Assembly: GCA_009911305.1 (NCBI GenBank)
Contig: QXXC01000037.1
Coordinates: 1 to 40,063 of the forward strand
Direction: 5' to 3'
DNA: 40,063 bases
DNA from: Clostridiaceae bacterium
GTDB lineage: Bacteria; Bacillota; Clostridia; Lachnospirales; Lachnospiraceae
In this document: piece after piece, positions 26,438 to 34,147 of the stretch
How positions within the stretch are numbered: the stretch's first letter is position 1
Layout of the letters: each line of letters starts with the position of its first letter
The notes under the pieces: model-generated
Databases searched by the model: none
What the model was told of the DNA's origin: nothing
What the model saw: the letters and a program-made list of their open reading frames with translations, nothing else
Program-made: the position numbers and the translations under genes

Positions 26438-26531
26438 CAAAAAAGAGAGGGGAGGACGAGAACCCAACCCACTTTTGACGCCACAAACAACAGCGGTAAA
26501 CGCCCGCTGCAAGCTGTCATGCATCAAAAGT
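26438..26531 (-). promoter_or_regulatory. Attenuator-like leader structure of the ABC-F gene
   Basis: In the minus-strand transcript a large hairpin has an 11-bp outer stem (26531-26521 with 26481-26471, one G-U) and a 6-bp inner stem (CAGCGG/CCGCTG, 26509-26504 with 26496-26491). It is followed by CCTCTC and a run of six T (26443-26438). The CCTCTCT just before and into the T-run is complementary to AGAGAGG in the SD of the leader ORF (26560-26554). This suggests two exclusive folds, one of which terminates transcription. Confidence 0.5.
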
Positions 26532-26534
26532 ACG

Positions 26535-26546
26535 TTATTTTCTCAT
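26535..26546 (-). CDS. Three-codon leader ORF (Met-Arg-Lys) upstream of the ABC-F gene
   Basis: ATG AGA AAA TAA, directly after a good SD (GAGAGGTGAAAGG). It lies about 27 nt after the predicted transcription start and about 240 nt before the ABC-F gene. Very short leader ORFs are known ahead of other resistance ABC-F genes, where a drug-stalled ribosome prevents termination. The role here is inferred from layout. Confidence 0.55.
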   Translation of the reverse strand: MRK

Positions 26547-26578
26547 CCTTTCACCTCTCTCCGTTTTTTCTGGGTATT

Positions 26579-26607
26579 AGCATATCATAAATAGATTTGG
26601 GAATCAA
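26579..26607 (-). promoter_or_regulatory. Promoter of the ABC-F leader
   Basis: TTGATT (26607-26602), 17-nt spacer, TATGCT (26584-26579). It lies in the gap after the spoVB-like gene and just before the leader ORF. Confidence 0.6.
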
Positions 26608-26686
26608 GTGTTTTTTATGATGCAGGGTTTTATTCCCGCGAGCAGTAAGGGAGCCGCCAGCAGCGCTTCGCCGGTGAATTGCCGCC

Positions 26687-28273
26687 TCATTCACGCGCAG
26701 CCCCAGACCTCTCTGAGCGCCCCCGGTGCAGCACCAAAAGCCCGCCTCCGTACAGCGCGCTCAAGATCCCTGCCTGAACCATTACAAACAAAAATTCCGT
26801 CGGCAAAGCACCCTGAAGCCCTTCCAGATACGGCTCCAGCCTGCGCAGGATCCCGATGGCAACTGCCAGGCACAGGGCCGGCTTCATCAGCATAGAGCCC
26901 AGGTTCAGCCGCACCGGGATCGCGCCGGACAGGGTGTGGATATGCAGGAACGCCAGTACCAGCTCGCTGAGCAGAAGTCCGCCCAGGTATGCGTAGATTC
27001 CGTACGACGGGATCCAGAACACGACCGAGGACAGGGTGATCAGCATGGAAATCGCGGTATGTAAGAATACGCTCGACGTTTTTCCCAGCCCGTTTAAGAT
27101 ACTGCCCATAGTGGTGGACAGATACATAAAGGGGCACAGCCAGGCCAGAACCGTGATAAAGGAGCCGGCCTCCTCATTGCGGTACACGGTCTGCCCCAGC
27201 GCGTCGCCAAACAGGGTAAAGACGCCGATGCAGAGGATCCCCATATACAGGCTGTAGCGCAGCGCCATGGCGATCGTCCGCTGAATCCGGCCCTGGTTCC
27301 CCAATGCCTGCGCCTCTGACACGGTCGGGAGGAGAATGACAGCCAGCGAATTCGTGATCGCAGAGGGAAACAGGATAAAGGGCAGCGCCATTCCGGTCAG
27401 AACCCCGTAAAGGCTTAAGGACTCCGAATTGCCAAGGCCAAAGGCCATGAGCTTATTGGGCACAAATATCGCCTCCAGGCTCTGCAAGCAGTTTAAAATC
27501 AGGCGGTTTCCCATCAGTGGAAGCGCCATGGCCATCAGCGGGCCTGCAATCGAAAAAAAGGACGGCCTGTGTATCGCCTTTTTCCCCATTCTCTCTTCCT
27601 GTAACGCCTCGTTTTCCTCTCCGTCCCCGCTCTCTTCGCTCCTTTTTTTCTTCCCGCCGGTCGAAATGCTGTAAAACAGGAAGCTGAAAACCGCTGACCC
27701 GGCCTCCCCGATCAGCATCCCCCACACAGCCAGGGAAACGGAAATCGGGCGCTTATTGACCGCCGCCACATGCGCAATCAAAAAAACGGCCCCAATCCGG
27801 ATCAACTGCTCGATCAACTGGGAAAAGGCGGGAACCGCTGTCTTTTTCAGCCCGTAGTAATACCCGCAGATGCAGGCATGGATCGCGGAAAATGGTATCG
27901 AGAGCGCCATGACCGGGAGAAGCGGCGTGCAGCGCGGCTCTAAGAGAACATATCTGGCCAGAGGCTCTGCCGCGGCGTATATGGCTCCCATAATGCTGAA
28001 CGAAAGACAGAGTGAAATCGCAAGCCCTGTCCGGAATGCGCTCCTCCCCTTCTTCACGTCAGCAGACGCCATGCGGGAAATGGAGGTCTGGATAGGCCCG
28101 CAGCAGATGGCAAATGCGATTCCGTGAATGGGGAAAATCATCTGGTAGATGCCAAGCCCCTCGGCCCCAATCGTCCGGGATAAAAAAATACGGTAAAAAA
28201 AGCCAAGAATCCGGCTCAAGAATCCGGCCGCTGTGAGGAGGAGCGTGCCGGCAAGCAGGGGATTTCGTTTCAT
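26687..28273 (-). CDS. SpoVB-like lipid flippase (MOP/MATE superfamily)
   Basis: A 528-aa polytopic membrane protein with about 14 helices. The N-terminus (LLAGTLLLTAAGFLSRILGFFYRIFLSRTIGAEGLGIYQM) and the GLGKTSSVFLHTAI region match the stage V sporulation protein B / polysaccharide-flippase family, which moves undecaprenyl-linked precursors during cortex or wall synthesis. A highly charged Lys/Glu cytoplasmic loop (about 206-232) is longer than usual. The SD GGAG lies 5 nt before the ATG. Several SpoVB-like paralogs are common in this family, so a strict sporulation role is not proven. Confidence 0.8.
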   Translation of the reverse strand: MKRNPLLAGTLLLTAAGFLSRILGFFYRIFLSRTIGAEGLGIYQMIFPIHGIAFAICCGPIQTSISRMASADVKKGRSAFRTGLAISLCLSFSIMGAIYAAAEPLARYVLLEPRCTPLLPVMALSIPFSAIHACICGYYYGLKKTAVPAFSQLIEQLIRIGAVFLIAHVAAVNKRPISVSLAVWGMLIGEAGSAVFSFLFYSISTGGKKKRSEESGDGEENEALQEERMGKKAIHRPSFFSIAGPLMAMALPLMGNRLILNCLQSLEAIFVPNKLMAFGLGNSESLSLYGVLTGMALPFILFPSAITNSLAVILLPTVSEAQALGNQGRIQRTIAMALRYSLYMGILCIGVFTLFGDALGQTVYRNEEAGSFITVLAWLCPFMYLSTTMGSILNGLGKTSSVFLHTAISMLITLSSVVFWIPSYGIYAYLGGLLLSELVLAFLHIHTLSGAIPVRLNLGSMLMKPALCLAVAIGILRRLEPYLEGLQGALPTEFLFVMVQAGILSALYGGGLLVLHRGRSERSGAARE

Positions 28274-28449
28274 AGATACTCCGTCATGGATCTTTCAAAT
28301 CATTATATTCGACAAAGGCCATGCGGTATGCATCATTCTCCGCATAAAAGCGGTCCCTGCGTAATCATTTCTTAAGTATTTTACATGGGAAATGAAAGTA
28401 GCTTTGCCTCTCCCTTTGTGTTATACTTTCTCCAAAGGAGGAGATTACC

Positions 28450-29769
28450 ATGTTGGAAACCGTCGTACTTCTGGCCTTTGTGGGCGCGCTGGCGATCTGT
28501 GTCGCTTCCGGCGCTTCGGTGCTCTATGCGCTGGCAGCCGGATACCTGATCTTCTGCGTCTACGGCCTTAAAAAGGGCCATTCGGCCCGCTCGCTTTTGT
28601 CCATGTCCCTCACCGGTATACGCACCGTGAAGAATATCCTTATGATTTTCGGCCTGATCGGGCTCATCACCGCCCTGTGGCGGGGCGCGGGGACTATCCC
28701 TGTGATTGTATGCTACAGCGCCCGGCTGGTATATCCGTCAGCCTTTCTGGTCATCGCATTTCTCCTTAACTGCATTGTCTCTACTCTGACCGGAACCTCG
28801 TTCGGGGCTGCAGCCACCATGGGAGTGGTGACTATGGCCATGGCAAAGGCGTTACATATCGGGCCGCTCTGGGTGGGCGGCGCGATCCTGTCCGGCGTCT
28901 ATTTCGGCGACCGCTGTTCCCCTGTCTCCTCGAGCGCCAATCTAATCTGCGAGCTGACAGGAACCGACATCTTTTATAACATAAGGGAAATGGTAAAGAC
29001 CTCTGTTATGCCGTTCCTTATCACCTGTGCGATCTATTACGCAGCCGGCCGTTCCATGGCCGCCGGGGGCGCACAGATGGATGTGGAGAGCCTCTTTTCA
29101 CAGAGCTTTCGTCTTCACTGGATCGCCGTGCTCCCGGCCTTATCCATCCTCGTCCTGTCCGCTTTTAAGGTAAAGGTTAAACGGACCATGCTGGCGAGCG
29201 TCGTCCTGGCCTTCTTCCTGTGCATCTTTTTGCAGGGCCTGGGCATCGCGGAAATCGCCTGCATGATGATCGTCGGCTATAAGGCCCAGGATCCCGCCCT
29301 GGCGGCCATGATGGACGGCGGCGGCCTCCTTTCCATGGTCAAGGTGGCAATGATCGTGAGCCTGTCGTCCTGCTATGCGGGAATCTTTGACGGAACCGGC
29401 CTTTTACAGCCCCTGAAAAAGAAGATCGAAGCGCTCAGCCGCCGGATCACCTCCTTTGGGGCCACGCTCGCGGTCAGTGCAATCACCTCCATGGTGGCCT
29501 GCAACCAGACGCTGGCTGTGATGCTCACCCACCAGCTCTGCCATGACAATGAGCCGGATCCGCAGACGTTTGCCATAGACCTTGAAAACTCTGCCATCAC
29601 CCTGGCGCCCCTTGTGCCGTGGTCCATCGCAGGGGCCGTGCCCCTCGCCGCCGTGGGCGCCCCGTCCGACAGCATGGCGGCCGCCTGCTACTTATACCTG
29701 CTGCCTGCCTGGACGCTTCTTGCAAAGCAGGCAGCCAGACATACGCATCGTAAAAGGAGGGCAATATGA
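28450..29769 (+). CDS. Na+/H+ antiporter, NhaC family
   Basis: A 439-aa membrane protein with about 11 helices. NhaC-type motifs include LNCIVSTLTGTSFGAAATMG, the GVYFGDRCSPVSSSANL segment, and near the C-terminus TSMVACNQTLAVMLT and LVPWSIAGAVPL. It should exchange protons for sodium or a small organic substrate across the plasma membrane. The SD AAAGGAGGAG precedes the ATG by 7 nt, and a TTATACT -10-like element lies just before it. Its last codons overlap the DUF4349 gene by 4 nt (ATGA). Confidence 0.85.
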   Translation: MLETVVLLAFVGALAICVASGASVLYALAAGYLIFCVYGLKKGHSARSLLSMSLTGIRTVKNILMIFGLIGLITALWRGAGTIPVIVCYSARLVYPSAFLVIAFLLNCIVSTLTGTSFGAAATMGVVTMAMAKALHIGPLWVGGAILSGVYFGDRCSPVSSSANLICELTGTDIFYNIREMVKTSVMPFLITCAIYYAAGRSMAAGGAQMDVESLFSQSFRLHWIAVLPALSILVLSAFKVKVKRTMLASVVLAFFLCIFLQGLGIAEIACMMIVGYKAQDPALAAMMDGGGLLSMVKVAMIVSLSSCYAGIFDGTGLLQPLKKKIEALSRRITSFGATLAVSAITSMVACNQTLAVMLTHQLCHDNEPDPQTFAIDLENSAITLAPLVPWSIAGAVPLAAVGAPSDSMAAACYLYLLPAWTLLAKQAARHTHRKRRAI

Positions 29770-30863
29770 AAAAAATCACATTCCGGCGCGTCGCCCTGGC
29801 AGCTCTCTGCACAGGCGCGATACTCTTTACCGGCTGCGGGGGAGGCGGATCAAAATCCGCGCAGGACGCTGTCAGCGGCGGCCCCGGCGAACCCATGTAC
29901 GCCGAAGCAGCCGCCGCCCCGGCTGTCGCGCCCGCAGGCGGGGCCTTTTATGAAAACGGGGCTGACAGCAATTATTCCGAAGGATATGACGATGCGGCGT
30001 ACGAGATGGAGGCCGCCCCCATTCCGGAGCCGGAGTATCAGGAATATGACGCGCCGGCAGCGGCTGCCATCTCAAAACGCAAGCTGATACGCACCGTAGA
30101 TATCGTTATGGAAACCGATGATTTTGACAGTCTTCTGACCCGTATCAAGGACCGCATCGGGGAACTGGGCGGCTATGTGGAGGAGTCAAGCGTCACCGGG
30201 CGCGAAGCGCGCCTCAGCGAATCCGTCCCGCGAAACGCCCGTATGACCGCGCGGATTCCGTCCGATCGGCTCGACACCTTTTTATCCACGGTGGAAGAGC
30301 AGGCCAACATCCTCCGGCGCTCGGAGAACACCCAGGATGTGACGCTGCAGTACAGCGACATGGAGAGCAAAAAGAAGTCCCTGACCATCGAGCAGGAACG
30401 CATCTGGGAGCTCCTTGAAAAGGCCGACAGCCTGGACGCGGTGATTATGCTGGAGGATCACCTCTCTGAAATCCGTTATGAACTGGAGTCCATGGAATCC
30501 AAGCTCCGCCTCATTGACAACCATGTGGATTACAGCACCGTTACCCTGGAGATCGAGGAAGTAACGATTTTCACTCCCACGGCCCCGGAGAGCGTCGGAC
30601 AGCAGATCAGCAGCGCTTTTTCACACAGCCTGAGAAACATGTCGGATTTCTGTGTGGGCTTATTTATCCTGATCGTTGGCACAACCCCTGTCTGGGTTCC
30701 GATCCTTCTCCTTGCCGCCGCGCTGTGGTTCTTTGCCAGGAGGCGGAGGCAAAAACGCGAAAACGGCGCGGTTTCACCGGACGGGACAAATGATCCGTCT
30801 GACGGGATAAAAAAATCAGGGGGCGGAAGGTTTCGTTTCCTGAATAAAAAAGAGAAGAAGTGA
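29766..30863 (+). CDS. DUF4349 lipoprotein
   Basis: 365 aa. The N-terminus is a lipoprotein signal (charged start, hydrophobic core, LFTGC lipobox with Cys24) followed by a Gly/Ala/Glu-rich linker. DUF4349 covers about 100-325: KLIRTVDIVMETDDFDSLL, GGYVEESSV, ARIPSDRLDTFL, a coiled-coil (about 200-245), DYSTVTLEIEE, and a C-terminal helix (about 300-322) with a basic tail. Family members are surface lipoproteins of unknown function. It starts in a 4-nt overlap with the antiporter gene, so the two proteins are made together. Confidence 0.85.
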   Translation: MKKITFRRVALAALCTGAILFTGCGGGGSKSAQDAVSGGPGEPMYAEAAAAPAVAPAGGAFYENGADSNYSEGYDDAAYEMEAAPIPEPEYQEYDAPAAAAISKRKLIRTVDIVMETDDFDSLLTRIKDRIGELGGYVEESSVTGREARLSESVPRNARMTARIPSDRLDTFLSTVEEQANILRRSENTQDVTLQYSDMESKKKSLTIEQERIWELLEKADSLDAVIMLEDHLSEIRYELESMESKLRLIDNHVDYSTVTLEIEEVTIFTPTAPESVGQQISSAFSHSLRNMSDFCVGLFILIVGTTPVWVPILLLAAALWFFARRRRQKRENGAVSPDGTNDPSDGIKKSGGGRFRFLNKKEKK

Positions 30864-30870
30864 GAGGGCC

Positions 30871-31027
30871 TGTTTGTCGTGAGAGGGCCGCCAGAGTCAG
30901 ATTCTAAATCCAACGGAACCCCGCTCCCGCTCGGAGAAAAGCGCAGCGGACGCTAAGCCCTTTAAAGAACTCGCTAAGCGCCGGCGGTTTTCTACGGGTT
31001 CCCTATGGATTTAGAATCTGACTCTGG
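30871..31027. repeat. Palindromic repeat family B, short copy
   Basis: TGTTTGTCGTGAGAGGG leads into an element with matching ends GCCAGAGTCAGATTCTAAATCCA on both arms (30890-30912 and, inverted, 31027-31005). Inner blocks are GGAACCCCGCTCCCGCT, GCGCAGCGGACGC and, on the other arm, CCGCCGGCGCTTAGCGAG inverted. A second, longer copy lies in opposite orientation at 33804-34124. This copy starts 8 nt after the DUF4349 stop and may act as its terminator. Confidence 0.8.
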
Positions 31028-31588
31028 CTACATACTGTGTAGCCAATTTATATTTGTTTTTGCATATGTTTACCCAAATACTGCACAACATTCGGCAAAG
31101 ACAACTGCTTTCATCATGACCACATCATAACCATTTTGGTCATGATAGGGTTATGAACTCCATTATGAATAATATTTTTGATTTTTACTTTTGGGCTTAT
31201 CCGGCAATGTCATCTTTAATTTTCCCTCTTTTACTAATGTAATTAAATACTTTCTTCTAAAGCTCGTCCGACTATCAAATTTCTGTGTCAGCGGAATGTG
31301 CCATATGTGCCAGGCTGAATGCTTAAAAAGCAGTCACGGCCAAAGCCGGCTGAAAGGAGGGAAAGCAGTGCCTTCGGACATCAGACTCTGCCTGATATCA
31401 TAACACAAGATTAACCATATAAAAAGTAACTGTTGGTCGTATGGATGGGATTCAGGATGAGGGGAGTTCCTCTTAGATGTCCTTACCATCCATACCCATA
31501 AAAAGAATAAGTTCATAAGCGATATTTCTTGCTTACAAACTTATTATACGAGGTGGGAGGAGTTGGAGAAGGAAGGGAGGGAGAAGAA
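31028..31588. other. Structured intergenic region without a confident gene
   Basis: No convincing ORF. It holds interlocking inverted repeats at 31114-31156 (TCATGACC, TCATAACC, GGTCATGA, GGTTATGA), a perfect 10-bp pair GTATGGATGG / CCATCCATAC (31439-31448 / 31486-31495), and a two-step hairpin AATAAGTT...AACTTATT (31506-31545) with an inner TAAGC/GCTTA stem. The density of stems suggests an RNA or the relic of a mobile element. Confidence 0.4.
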
Positions 31589-31632
31589 GAGGATCTTGAA
31601 AGTGTATTCTCTCAAGATCCTCGTTTTGGTTC
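31589..31632 (+). terminator. Rho-independent terminator, possibly bidirectional
   Basis: GAGGATCTTGA (31589-31599) / TCAAGATCCTC (31612-31622), perfect 11-bp stem with a 12-nt loop, followed on plus by GTTTTGGTTC and more T. On the minus strand it lies 104 nt after the FecR gene stop. Confidence 0.65.
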
Positions 31633-31725
31633 ATTTTTATTGACTTTTTGTTACCCCATCAGCAAAAATTATCTTCTGCGGGGAGGAAAAACTTGTTCTG
31701 CAAAAACAATACTTCTCACTCGAAC

Positions 31726-33102
31726 TCATTTCTGCCAGTAAATAGTTGTATCTGCCGTGATCGGACTCGGATTTTTAAAATCATAATCCCAGCTTCCGGA
31801 CGATGACGGATTCAGCCATGGTTCCGTTGCGCACTGGCCTTCTTTGACCTGCTGAGTACCAAAGGTGTTTCCGTTGTACTTAAAGGTCACCGTATATTCT
31901 GCTGACTCCGTTGGAGCCTCGGTTGGCGCCTGCGTCGGCCTCTGCCACAATGAACCGCCGGAGCTTCCGGAACCGGAACCGCCGGAACCGCCGGATCCGC
32001 CGGAACTGCTGTGCCTGTGGCTTATTCCCCTCCTCTCATTGCCGGAAGCCGACGTCTCTGTCTCTGACGGCGCAGCCGTTGTTTCCCCTGCCTGCTCCTC
32101 CAGGCTCTCTGCCGCCCCTGTCGTCTCAGGCAGGCTTTCTTCCCCTCTCCCGGGCCGGGATTCTCTTTGCGTCTCCCTGACCGGAGACCCTTCAGGCTCG
32201 TTCCTGTCCGCTGCCTCCGTCTGATTTGCGCTGTCCGCGGGCCCGCTACTCTCCGGTTCCCGGTTTTCCCTGTCCCCGTCCGAAGCCTGAGACTCGCCTG
32301 CGGCGTCTTTTCCATCGTTGTCAGCCTTGTCACCCGCGCCTTCCTTTTCCAGGATATATTCCGCCAGCTCCTCCCTGGTAATCCCTCCCACAGAGCTTCC
32401 CTGATCCATCATTTCCCGGATCAAATAAAGAGTGCCCAGAGGAAGCGTCTCATAATCAATTTCCCGGCTCTCTCCCAGATACTCTGTCAGATCCGCATTG
32501 CTGTGGATAATCACCTCGTGTCCGCTGCCGGTCACCGCCTCCTCATCCATGGTCCCGTCAGGGTAAATGAGCCTGGACGCCACTTCTCCGTTAAAGACCG
32601 ATACCCTGGTGCACATTTCCCCATTTTCATCATAATAAATCTCCACGCGGAAAATCGTTCCCCTGACGGCCATGACCGAGTTCGGCGTGGTAACCTCATA
32701 CATGGAGCCGGCGCTTAAGGGATTCTGAATTTCATTGATTATCGCGCCTTTTGTCAGATGAATGGATGTCCTGGAGTCCTCCCTGCCGCCTGCCGCTTCG
32801 ATGGAAAGGGCGGAATTTTCCTCCACCATCACATATTTGTCATCATCCAGGCGCAGGCGGGTAAAGCTCTCCTCCCCCACGGTCAGCTCATCGCCTGATT
32901 CCAGATGGAGATTTTCGACCCCGTTCAGCGTCCCCGTCCCCTGCCGCTCTATCTTTGCAGTTCCCTCTATCTCATAAAGCAGAATGGAACGATAGGAGTT
33001 CTTTGGCTTTAACATATGATTCACGGCCGCCGCCGCTCCCGCAATCACCGCCGTCCCCATGACTGCGGCGGCGGCCTTCACCAATATGGTTTTCTGTATC
33101 AT
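31726..33102 (-). CDS. Membrane-anchored FecR-domain protein with C-terminal Listeria-Bacteroides-type repeat
   Basis: 458 aa. An N-terminal signal anchor (about 8-28) is followed by a FecR domain (about 40-200: AKIERQG, LESGDELTVGEESFTRLRLDD, ITTPNSVMAVRGTIFRV-like core). A long acidic Ser/Glu/Thr/Gly linker covers about 250-395, including a Gly/Ser run. The last 60 residues (YTVTFKYNGNTFGTQQVKEG, ITADTTIYWQK) are an InlB/List-Bact beta repeat. FecR domains outside Gram-negatives occur in surface sensors, often beside CHASE2 proteins. It lies 12 nt downstream of the Ser/Thr-repeat gene in the same operon and is probably exposed on the cell surface. Confidence 0.83.
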   Translation of the reverse strand: MIQKTILVKAAAAVMGTAVIAGAAAAVNHMLKPKNSYRSILLYEIEGTAKIERQGTGTLNGVENLHLESGDELTVGEESFTRLRLDDDKYVMVEENSALSIEAAGGREDSRTSIHLTKGAIINEIQNPLSAGSMYEVTTPNSVMAVRGTIFRVEIYYDENGEMCTRVSVFNGEVASRLIYPDGTMDEEAVTGSGHEVIIHSNADLTEYLGESREIDYETLPLGTLYLIREMMDQGSSVGGITREELAEYILEKEGAGDKADNDGKDAAGESQASDGDRENREPESSGPADSANQTEAADRNEPEGSPVRETQRESRPGRGEESLPETTGAAESLEEQAGETTAAPSETETSASGNERRGISHRHSSSGGSGGSGGSGSGSSGGSLWQRPTQAPTEAPTESAEYTVTFKYNGNTFGTQQVKEGQCATEPWLNPSSSGSWDYDFKNPSPITADTTIYWQK

Positions 33103-33114
33103 GCTCGCTCCTTC

Positions 33115-33690
33115 TTATTTCTGTTTACGAAATACAAATGTTTTTTTCTGAGCCGCATAGACTGTAACCCCTCCATGATATACCGTAGGATCGCCGTCCA
33201 CTTTCCACTTTCCGGAAGGCAATTCTATCGCTTCTCCCTCCTCCGGGGAAATCGAAGCGTTATCGGTAACCGAAATCGTTGTCTCTCCCTCGCTCTCATC
33301 CGGCGCTGAAGTGTCTGTCTCTATAGCTTCCGTACTGCTTTCCTCTGTACTGCTTTCTTCCGTACTGCTTTCCTCTGTACTGCTTTCTTCCGTACTGCTT
33401 CCTTCTGTACTGCTTCCTTCTGTACTGCTTTCTTCCGTACTGCTTTCTTCCGTACTGCTTTCTTCCGTACTGCTTTCCTCTGTCCAGTCAGACTCACTTT
33501 CTCCGCTTTCTCCCGCCGTTATCTCCAAAGCCTCGGAATCAGAAGCCTTCCGGCCCCCGGGCGCTGACAGAGCTTCCAGCGCCGCTCCCTCCTGCTTTGC
33601 AAAATCCTCTGCGGTAACCGGAACGGCATAAACCGCCAGGGCCACAACAGCCCACAGAGCGCAAAGCCACTTCCACCTTCCTTTCACCAC
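33115..33690 (-). CDS. Secreted Ser/Thr/Glu-repeat protein of unknown function
   Basis: 191 aa. A signal peptide (about 1-27, cleavage after VTA) is followed by a spacer, then about eleven five-residue repeats (E-S-S-T-E, with two E-G-S-S-T variants; about 69-122) and an acidic linker. A small C-terminal domain (LPSGKWKVDGDPTVYHGGVTVYAAQ...FVFRKQK) resembles a short beta module. No enzyme motif. The start is GTG: AAAGGAGG lies 5 nt before the first of two GTG codons. The repeat could be an O-glycosylated stalk. It precedes the FecR gene. Confidence 0.65.
   Translation of the reverse strand: MVKGRWKWLCALWAVVALAVYAVPVTAEDFAKQEGAALEALSAPGGRKASDSEALEITAGESGESESDWTEESSTEESSTEESSTEESSTEGSSTEGSSTEESSTEESSTEESSTEESSTEAIETDTSAPDESEGETTISVTDNASISPEEGEAIELPSGKWKVDGDPTVYHGGVTVYAAQKKTFVFRKQK
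33325..33487. repeat. 15-bp tandem repeat (about eleven units)
   Basis: Units of GTACTGCTTTCTTCC with T/C variants, each five codons of the secreted repeat protein. Units differ only at a few silent or Gly/Glu positions, a sign of recent slippage. Copy-number change keeps the frame. Confidence 0.9.
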
Positions 33691-33803
33691 AAACTCCTCC
33701 TTTTAAGTTGGAATATACTCTCAGTTCCTTCACCCGTCCTTGTGAGGGGACTGGCGCAGGCTACGTTATCTGTTGTTTTTTTATTATAGCTTACCGAATA
33801 TAC

Positions 33804-34124
33804 AGCCAGTGTCAGCTTCCAAATCCATAAGGAACCCGTAGAAAACCGCCGGCGCTTAGCGAGGTCTTTTCGAGCTGTACAGACCTGCGTATACAGCGGT
33901 GAATTTCACGGTTCGATCTTTGTGTCAGAGCAAGGCGGAGGAAGGAGGCGATGCCGGCGGCATCGTTGACTGACTCCAACATGGCTGTGGCGCAAAGAGC
34001 GGGCCGTGAAATTTATCGTTGTATACGCAGGGCTGTACTGGCGTCCGCTGCGCTTTTCTCCAAGCGGGAGCGGGGTTCCGTTGGATTTGGAAGCTGACAC
34101 TGGCGTCCCCTCTCACGACAAACA
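33804..34124. repeat. Palindromic repeat family B, long copy with nested element
   Basis: The outer arms (33804-33870 and 34041-34124) match family B at 30871-31027 in opposite orientation, including the flank CCCTCTCACGACAAACA. The centre (about 33871-34040) is an unrelated palindromic element with about 37-bp ends (GTACAG-CCTGCGTATACA and ATTTCACGG on both arms) and an inner GATGCCGGCGGCATC palindrome. It lies between the cyclase and Ser/Thr-repeat genes. Confidence 0.8.
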
Positions 34125-34147
34125 CCGCCCCGCAATCGTCTGCTATC

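Noticed and set aside
26298..26486. 63-residue N-terminal extension of the ABC-F protein
   Set aside because: It translates the structured leader; the family N-terminus and a strong SD support 26297.
31191..31403. 70-codon plus-strand frame in the structured gap
   Set aside because: No SD, no domain, and it overlaps inverted repeats.
33325..33487. CRISPR-like array
   Set aside because: The 15-bp units are contiguous with no spacers and are in-frame codons.
33311..33631. Plus-strand frame made of V-L-L-S-S repeats
   Set aside because: It is the antisense of the 15-bp tandem repeat in the secreted protein gene.
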